From positions 124,001-188,000 of the forward strand of contig CM050655.1 of the NCBI GenBank assembly GCA_027574665.1: a stretch of DNA of 64,000 nucleotides, given 5' to 3'. Below, in pieces: positions 60,227 through 64,000 of this stretch. The notes under the pieces are model-generated. The model did not search any database. It saw nothing but the letters and a program-made list of their open reading frames with translations, and was not told the origin of the DNA. The stretch comes from Rhynochetos jubatus. Lineage: Eukaryota > Chordata > Aves > Eurypygiformes > Rhynochetidae. The position numbers and the translations under genes are program-made. Numbering within the stretch: position 1 is the stretch's first letter; the number at the start of each line of letters is the position of its first letter.

Positions 60227-61588
60227 AATTTTAGCTAGGAATCTGCAGTGCAAGGATAAGCTGTTGCACACAGGCCAATATAATGACTTCTTGTTTAAAT
60301 AATCTAATACATGTAGTGTTCTTAGGTAATACTTTCCTGGTCACAGAAACATTGTGCATTCTCCTATAAGTGTTTGCTTAACTTGGTGAGAAACCAGAGT
60401 TAGACAACCCACGATTTACAAATTTTGAGTCAGAGACACATTTAAAATTGTTGGCCAAAGCTTTGATCCCCTAAGAAGGAAAAACAAATTCGTAAACAAA
60501 AAGCAAGTTTCAGGCTCATCACTATTCTTTTCCTAGTACCAGAGGGTTTTAAGTAAATTTGCACATGCAATCATTTACTAAGTAGCTGGATAACAACTTA
60601 TTAGATCATAATATGATCTAATATTTAGGTTATGCATATCAGTAAATTAAGAACTCAAACCTCAAACTACTACAAGTCAGCAACTCCCAATTCCCTATTT
60701 GTGCTACCAAGACAGGCCGAGATAGTTGTGCAAGTCCATCCCTTCCCCCCAAGATACTCCTTGGCCAGAGCTCTTCAATCTAAACTGAAAGAGGTAATCA
60801 GCATCTCACAAGATCTGACCTGAATTTTCCTCTTAATTTCCATCTATCCAGAAGTTTACTCATGCTATGAGTCATATTCTGAGTTAGACTTTTCTAGCAC
60901 CAGGAAAGAGGATCTAACCGAATTTGCCAAGAGTTTAATAAGCATCACAGTTTAATTAGCCCATTTATTTTTACTTACAGCTCTGCATGAGACCAAGACA
61001 TGCGATTTAGAAAGAAATACAAAAATCCATCTTCTACTGAACAATTCATCATCCTCTGTACGCTCCCCAGTAAGAATATTTTCAAAGGTAAAATCTCAAC
61101 TTAAGCACATTTTCCAGAAAATAATGACCATTGATCCAAATCTTTATACAACTAATATTTAAAGTATAACTAAGGTTACAAGAAGGAAGAAGGGCATTTT
61201 GTTATTATTGACAGTAGTAAATTCAGTTGCCATTGATGAAGTAGTGTGTTTATTAAACCAAAACAGCAAAGCAAAGCTGAATTAGCAAATAACAGTCAGA
61301 AAATACAGTGCACAGAAAGTGGAAGGATTTGTACTCTGGGGAAAGGCTCACAGAATGAAGACAGAGAAGAATAATGAAGAGAATTAAGTTGGAGAGGAAA
61401 ACATGATGGGAAGAAAACAACAGAAGATGATAAAAAAATTTTTTAAAGGATTGATGCTCTTTGGTAACATTATCCATTTTCCTGGATACAATTTAAGATA
61501 GTTCTCAAAATCAGGTTATTTTACATAGTCTGGAAATACAGAATTAAACATCTCGTCAGCACAGTTTCTTTAAATCTCCTTTACTTAC

Positions 61589-61675
61589 CTTCCCTAAGTA
61601 CACTCTTACTGAAACTGAAATGAGTTCTTTGATGCACAAGAGAGAAAATGCCAGAAGGTCAAGATGCAGCTTCAT
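61589..61675 (-). CDS. Candidate first coding exon with signal peptide (unidentified)
   Basis: On the minus strand an ATG at 61675-61673 (context ttacaATGA, A at -3) opens 29 codons that end exactly at AAG|gtaagt (donor at 61588), the strongest possible match to the U1 consensus. The peptide begins MKLHLDLLAFSLLC: a basic residue, then a hydrophobic core, which fits a secretory signal peptide, followed by a polar ISVSVRVYLGK end. It is phase 0 at the donor. Beyond the donor the frame stops 12 codons later, as expected for an intron. A gene starting here would run towards lower coordinates, making much of the AT-rich block its first intron. I do not recognise the protein, and a chance ATG frame beside a chance donor is the alternative. 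Confidence 0.27.
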
Positions 61676-62620
61676 TGTAACTACTTAAAAGAACATTGTG
61701 TTTCTCTGCTTTCTTTCACACCATACTATTAATTTAATACTAAGTTTCTCCAGCAAAAATAGTCCATTTAGCGTAATAACTGCAAAGCATCTACTAAGCA
61801 ATGAACAAACATGCTACTGTGTGTTTACAGAACAATATGAAGTTATGGCCATTTACTTCTAAGAATCTGGTCTACAGTTCCTGTAAGGAACAACAAAAAA
61901 AAGTGCTGAGGGCATCTGACAAAAATCCAGGATATATTTCAAATCCTCACACCCCATTCTGCAGATACGTTGAACTACGTCCCATTATAACCCTGAAAAT
62001 CTGATACACTGGTGCTCTATAAAGCCAGAATAAATCCTTTATTGTGGATCCTGCCTGCCCTTCCCTCATCCCTAAATAATTGCTTTCTTTAATGCTCTCT
62101 TCACCAAGAATAAATAGAGACTCAGTTTAAGCTGAAATGGAAGCCAAATATGACTGGGCTTGAGTCTTGTTTTTTTTTTTTCCAGCTCATCCAGAGTTCC
62201 TGTGGTAAAGCCCATCAGGAGAGCATGAAGGCAGATAGCTCAAAGCCCACATAGTCATTCTGGATTTAAATACAGATTGGAAATGAATGTCCTGTGGATA
62301 AATGCCTGTGAAAAACCCAGAATAGAATAAGTGCTTGGGAGATTGAGAGATTTACTGTAACCTCTGTGAAAACTGAACATTTAAAGGGCAGGAATTCTTC
62401 ATTTTTTCAGTCAGCAAACTTAGAGGGGCAGAGATTTTACATTAGCTCAGCAACTAATTAAAAGCCTTCTGTACGTATATGCACCTGTGAATATACACGC
62501 TTATTTTTATAAGTCAGCAGATGTATGTTACTAATAGATTATGCAACTATTGTGGTCAGCAAAATAAATATAAATGTTAGATGTTGACTTTTTTTTTTTT
62601 TAATGGCAATTCAGCTAGTT
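61676..62620. other. Sequence upstream of the candidate exon
   Basis: AT-rich unique DNA with no CpG-rich promoter, no obvious TATA box at a suitable distance and no repeat apart from T-runs at about 62170 and 62590. If the exon at 61589 is real, its transcript start and any untranslated exon are likely farther upstream than can be judged here. Confidence 0.45.
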
Positions 62621-62676
62621 CATAGAATCATAGCATCATTTAGGTTGGAAAAGACCTTTAAGATCAAGTCCAACAA
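62621..62676 (-). mobile_element. Short CR1 3'-end scrap, minus strand
   Basis: catagaatcatagcatcatt followed by taggttggaaaagaccttta is the reverse complement of a standard CR1 3' terminus including two tail units. Only about 55 bases remain; beyond 62676 the match is lost. It is an extreme 5' truncation, typical of CR1. Confidence 0.85.
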
Positions 62677-64000
62677 TTCTCTATATTACTCAAGATCTCT
62701 TACCGAATTGAGGGCAAATAGTTTCTTCTTCTTACTAGAACAATGCATCCTGAGTGATAGAAACTTCATATACAACTTGATTGTGTAACTCTCCTTTTTT
62801 TCTGCTTGCTTCATCATTTTTCCTACCCTTTACTCATGGGAATTATAAACCTAGGCATGCTGAGGAATTGCTATGACAAACGTGCCAGATTTTACTTACC
62901 ATCTTCTTACCCAATTCTTCCCTTTAAAGCAGGGAGATTGCAAGAACACGTAAGTATTCACGTGTACAAACAGCAGACATCTGTTTCACACCAAAGGCCA
63001 AATATAATAGTAACGTGACTGAAAATCTTGCTTTCCAAACAAGCCCACACCACATACGGACAATAGCATATACTGAGTCCACATTGCATGACTAATCCTG
63101 CTCATGCTTTGCTGTTTCTGAAATTTTGAACATTCAGAAAATGTAATACACAAGCAAACCTTTGAAATGGAAGTGTGACGGCAGATTTTTGCACATTCAC
63201 CTAAACTGCTCGAGTGCTATGTATCAGAAAGCGTATCCAGATCTGGGAGACTGTCACCATTCTCTATGACCAGAGTCACCAGCTTGCCTACCCTTCATCT
63301 ATCCCTGGCCTATATTGCTCCCTTTCAAACTGTAGCCAAGAGCAATATTCACATAAATATCTTCAATACAGCAAATCCCTAAGGATTCTACCAGTGGGAT
63401 TCATGTAAAAAATAAACATAATCACAATCCTACACATCTGATCTCACCTCCCAAAGGCATTTAAAAAAATCACAGATCAAGCCCCTGAGCATTTACTCAG
63501 AACAAACGCTTCCAGAGTTTGGCAGTAGCAGCTTAAGACACCAAGGAATTGCCAGATAAATTAAATACCCATCGGTTTGTTTTGGATTTTTTGGGGTTGT
63601 TTTTTTTTCCTCATTGTAAAAAGCCAAGGGTTTTAGGGTCTAATATACCTGTGAGAATACATTAAAAAACGTTGAACAATAAAAACTTGTTAATTTGAAC
63701 TTCACAATGGAGGAAGAAAAAAAACACTAACAAACTTCAGAACAATTTTGTAAACATCATGAATATGTGGCTGCCAATACTTTCAGCATTAATAGGGGGA
63801 GTTCGGAATGAAGCTGAAAGGGAGCTTCCGAGGGAATTATTTCTTTGCAATTTAATTTGTTAGAAAATAATGTCTGAATGGCAAGTATCACCAATAAAGT
63901 CAAGCAAGGAGCAAAAAATGGCTGCATGCTGAAAGTAATAAGTATTTTTTATTCCTTTGTAATATTGTTTTTGTACACAGTGAAGGTAACAATATTGCTA
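62677..64000. other. AT-rich unique DNA to window end
   Basis: Non-coding sequence with donor-like gtaagt words on both strands around 62890-62960 but no convincing exon. No repeats except short A and T runs. Confidence 0.55.

Larger units (their letters stand above)
51474..61588. other. AT-rich unique DNA, no gene seen
   Basis: Non-coding sequence with a mixed TA/TG microsatellite (52480-52520), a T/G-rich tract (54478-54597), a GTTTT-rich tract (58640-58695), a (CATGAT)n palindrome (59865-59885) and T23 (60204-60226). Frames of up to 104 codons (56093-56407) lack domains. A 7-bp stem, ACCAGGT-AAAA-ACCTGGT, lies just left of this block at 51153-51170. Confidence 0.6.

Overview
The window looks like bird nuclear DNA. 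It carries three CR1 (chicken repeat 1) LINE copies whose 3' tails are of the ATTCTATG type, and three solo or partial LTRs of an avian endogenous-retrovirus style (TGTGCTGGGTT at the start, AACCATGACA at the end). It has no mammalian-type SINEs, no operons and no long coding frame. Interspersed repeats are few. Species and chromosome cannot be told from the sequence alone. Non-avian reptiles also have CR1, so 'bird' is an inference.

The window has two very different parts. Positions 1 to about 9,118 are GC-rich and dominated by tandem repeats: a purine-rich intron-like minisatellite (about 130-5,155), a G-rich minisatellite of about 60 bp per unit (6,588-6,874), and a 23-bp minisatellite that runs in one orientation from 7,441 to about 8,055 and in the opposite orientation from there to 9,118, with a 20-bp GCCACGCCCC-type array inside it. 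Between the arrays lie short non-repetitive islands holding exon-like units bounded by good splice sites on the minus strand (441-544 and 5,182-5,289 are diverged copies of each other). A nearly identical inverted duplication (4,381-4,717 against 5,885-6,237) flanks one of these units. This part resembles the minisatellite-rich introns of avian microchromosome genes. I could not identify the gene.

From about 9,119 to 64,000 the DNA is AT-rich and almost entirely non-coding: an intron or intergenic desert. It holds an ERVL-like LTR at 18.6-19.5 kb, a second partial LTR at 22.3-22.9 kb, a minus-strand CR1 with a (GAATA)17 microsatellite at its tail at 25.5-26.4 kb, a well-preserved solo LTR with a perfect 5-bp target-site duplication at 30.2-31.0 kb, a decayed plus-strand CR1 with a dead reverse-transcriptase motif at 33.6-35.4 kb, a short CR1 scrap at 62.6 kb, and several microsatellites and homopolymers, including a run of 20 G at 51.45 kb. 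The most gene-like signal is a 29-codon minus-strand reading frame at 61,589-61,675 that starts with a signal-peptide-like segment and ends exactly at a consensus splice donor. If it is real, it would be the first coding exon of a gene running towards lower coordinates.

I found no complete protein-coding gene, RNA gene, CRISPR array or recognisable new biological system. The most unusual items are structural: the recent inverted duplication around an exon-like unit, the 23-bp minisatellite that flips orientation, and the sharp change in composition near 9.12 kb.
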